Assembly (NCBI GenBank): GCA_003242645.1
Contig: QGVC01000143.1
Coordinates: forward strand, 1-8,555
Direction of reading: 5' to 3'
Length of the DNA stretch: 8,555 nt
Source: Pseudomonadota bacterium
Lineage (GTDB): Bacteria; Pseudomonadota; Alphaproteobacteria; Rhizobiales; Hyphomicrobiaceae
How positions within the stretch are numbered: the stretch's first letter is position 1; every line of letters begins with the position of its first letter. A program made the position numbers and the translations under genes. Shown piece after piece: positions 6,662-8,555 of the stretch. A model generated the notes under the pieces. The model ran no database searches and was not told the origin of the DNA. It worked only from the letters and a program-made list of their open reading frames with translations.

Positions 6662-6690
6662 CTTATAGCCGCGAGCACGGCGGTTGACAA
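6662..6690 (-). promoter_or_regulatory. Sigma70-type promoter for rplY
   Basis: On the minus strand TTGTCA (complement of 6685-6690) and TATAAG (complement of 6662-6667) are separated by exactly 17 nt; each box matches the consensus at five of six positions. This is the best promoter in the window. Transcription would start near 6655, giving a leader of about 90 nt that begins with a small hairpin (TCTCA and TGAGA, 6639-6654). Confidence 0.6.
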
Positions 6691-6728
6691 TCGGATGAGG
6701 CAGTGCGCGTCCGGGCTCGCTTCCCAGC

Positions 6729-7703
<975 letters not shown>

Positions 7704-7744
7704 TGCAGACACCACTCAACCCCGCTCAGGCGGCTTCTAGCAAG

Positions 7745-7774
7745 GAGGCCCGGACGTGTAAACGTCCGGGCCTC
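7745..7774 (-). terminator. Perfect 13-bp stem-loop between the envelope-protein gene and prs
   Basis: GAGGCCCGGACGT (7745-7757) and ACGTCCGGGCCTC (7762-7774) are perfect complements with a 4-nt loop. It lies 35 nt after the stop of the upstream minus-strand gene and about 40 nt before the prs start, so it is best placed as that gene's terminator. The minus-strand sequence after the stem is CTTGCTAG, without a real T run. A second, weaker repeat, CTTCAT (7778-7783) and ATGAAG (7793-7798), lies just before it in transcript order. Confidence 0.55.
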
Positions 7775-7809
7775 GCTCTTCATGAGGGCAATATGAAGCG
7801 GTACCGAGC

Positions 7810-8555
7810 CTAGTTCGTCGTGCTCCTGGCTGGCAGCAGCTTCAGGATGCCCTGGGCAGCGGCGGAGGCGGCAGCGTCGGCCACCTTACCCCACTCGCCG
7901 TCCAGCGAGCCCTCGGGGATCTCGTTCTTCTGCGAGACCGTTCCGAGCTGCTTGCCCTGCGGATCCTTCACGTGCCAGTCGATCTGGATCGGCTGCTTGC
8001 CATTCTGGCTCTCGCCGAGCTTCACGCGACCTTCGACCTTGTAGGTGTTGCCCGTCGGGCGGTCGGTCAGCGCAATGCCATTGCGGGCAAGCTCCCGTTG
8101 CAGCGCATTCCTCAGCGAGATCGAGCCATCACCCGGAGCGCCCGTGACACTCGGCACCATCGCGGTGATGGGACCGCTGCCACTGATGCTGGCTGTGGCA
8201 GCCGGTGCCGCCGCTGGCGTCGAGCTGGCTGCTCCACCGGAGTTGGAGAGCGCCGCGGTCCTGACCGGCTCGTTCGCCGAGTTGGTCTTCGCCACCGCAG
8301 CCTCGGACTGCATCCAGGTCGCGATTGCGGTTGCCGTCTTGCTCGTGATCGACTCCATCACCTCCGAGGTCACGGCAGTCCACGGATCACGCGAATCCGT
8401 CTTGCCTGCCACCTCCTCGCCGGTGATGCGGTGGACGCGCTTGCCCGTCGGATCCGTGACATCCCAGATGTACGACACCTTGGTGCCGTCCTTCTCCTTC
8501 GCGGCGACGATGTAGCCGCGCAGTGTGAAGTCGGCGCGATCCGACGGCGACTTGG
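7810..8555 (-). CDS. Presumed envelope protein/lipoprotein with duplicated domain (5' truncated by window edge)
   Basis: The frame is open from the right edge to a TAG at 7810-7812, giving 248 visible residues; the N-terminus, including any signal peptide or lipobox, lies outside. A GTG at 8478 is not a credible start because similar coding sequence continues upstream. The visible part has two related units separated by a low-complexity Ala/Ser/Pro linker (about 8160-8290). The first (about 8310-8547) has LRGYIVAAKE, then IWDVTDPTGKRV and a helix after DPWTAV. The second (about 7816-8046) has VEGRVKLGE, then IDWHVKDPQGKQL and a helix after DGEWGKV. Before the second unit is VTGAPGDGSISLRNALQREL. 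I recognise the pattern as similar to uncharacterised, often lipoprotein-annotated proteins of Hyphomicrobiales, but no biochemical function is known to me. It is upstream of prs on the same strand, with a strong hairpin in between. Confidence 0.75.
   Translation of the reverse strand, partial: KSPSDRADFTLRGYIVAAKEKDGTKVSYIWDVTDPTGKRVHRITGEEVAGKTDSRDPWTAVTSEVMESITSKTATAIATWMQSEAAVAKTNSANEPVRTAALSNSGGAASSTPAAAPAATASISGSGPITAMVPSVTGAPGDGSISLRNALQRELARNGIALTDRPTGNTYKVEGRVKLGESQNGKQPIQIDWHVKDPQGKQLGTVSQKNEIPEGSLDGEWGKVADAAASAAAQGILKLLPARSTTN

Overview
The window looks like chromosomal DNA from a GC-rich alphaproteobacterium, most likely order Hyphomicrobiales (Rhizobiales). The evidence is the codon bias, the pgsA-moaD-moaE order, the L25 of the long CTC type next to prs, and a lipoprotein-like gene upstream of prs of a kind I associate with this order. 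No mobile element, tRNA, rRNA or CRISPR array is visible. Nothing in the window clearly amounts to a previously undescribed system; the more interesting points are a small oxidative cluster, a structured rplY leader and an internally duplicated protein.

Left part (1-2919, + strand): an accessory, probably catabolic block. It holds the C-terminal half of a LysR-type regulator, a luciferase-like flavin-dependent monooxygenase (LLM class), and a FAD-dependent aromatic hydroxylase resembling 2,6-dihydroxypyridine 3-monooxygenase. The two oxygenase genes are 43 nt apart and probably co-transcribed. The inferred role is stepwise oxidation of a (hetero)cyclic compound under LysR control; the substrate is not known.

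Middle part (2943-5874): a minus-strand operon pgsA-moaD-moaE supplies phosphatidylglycerophosphate synthase and both subunits of molybdopterin synthase. Divergent from it, on the + strand, is a 480-residue FAD-linked oxidase of the D-2-hydroxyglutarate/D-lactate dehydrogenase family with its FAD and metal-binding residues intact.

Right part (5957-8555, - strand): rplY (ribosomal protein L25/CTC) and, upstream of it, prs (PRPP synthase), followed by a 5'-truncated gene for a presumed envelope protein with two copies of one domain. rplY has a good sigma70-type promoter in the prs-rplY gap and a leader that can fold into alternative hairpins. A perfect 13-bp hairpin separates the envelope-protein gene from prs, and an inverted repeat lies between the convergent FAD oxidase and rplY genes. 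No non-coding stretch exceeds about 165 bases. The gaps are 449-566 (two small inverted repeats), 1671-1713, 2920-2942, 4285-4431 (divergent promoter region), 5875-5956 (inverted repeat), 6566-6728 (rplY promoter and leader) and 7704-7809 (hairpins).
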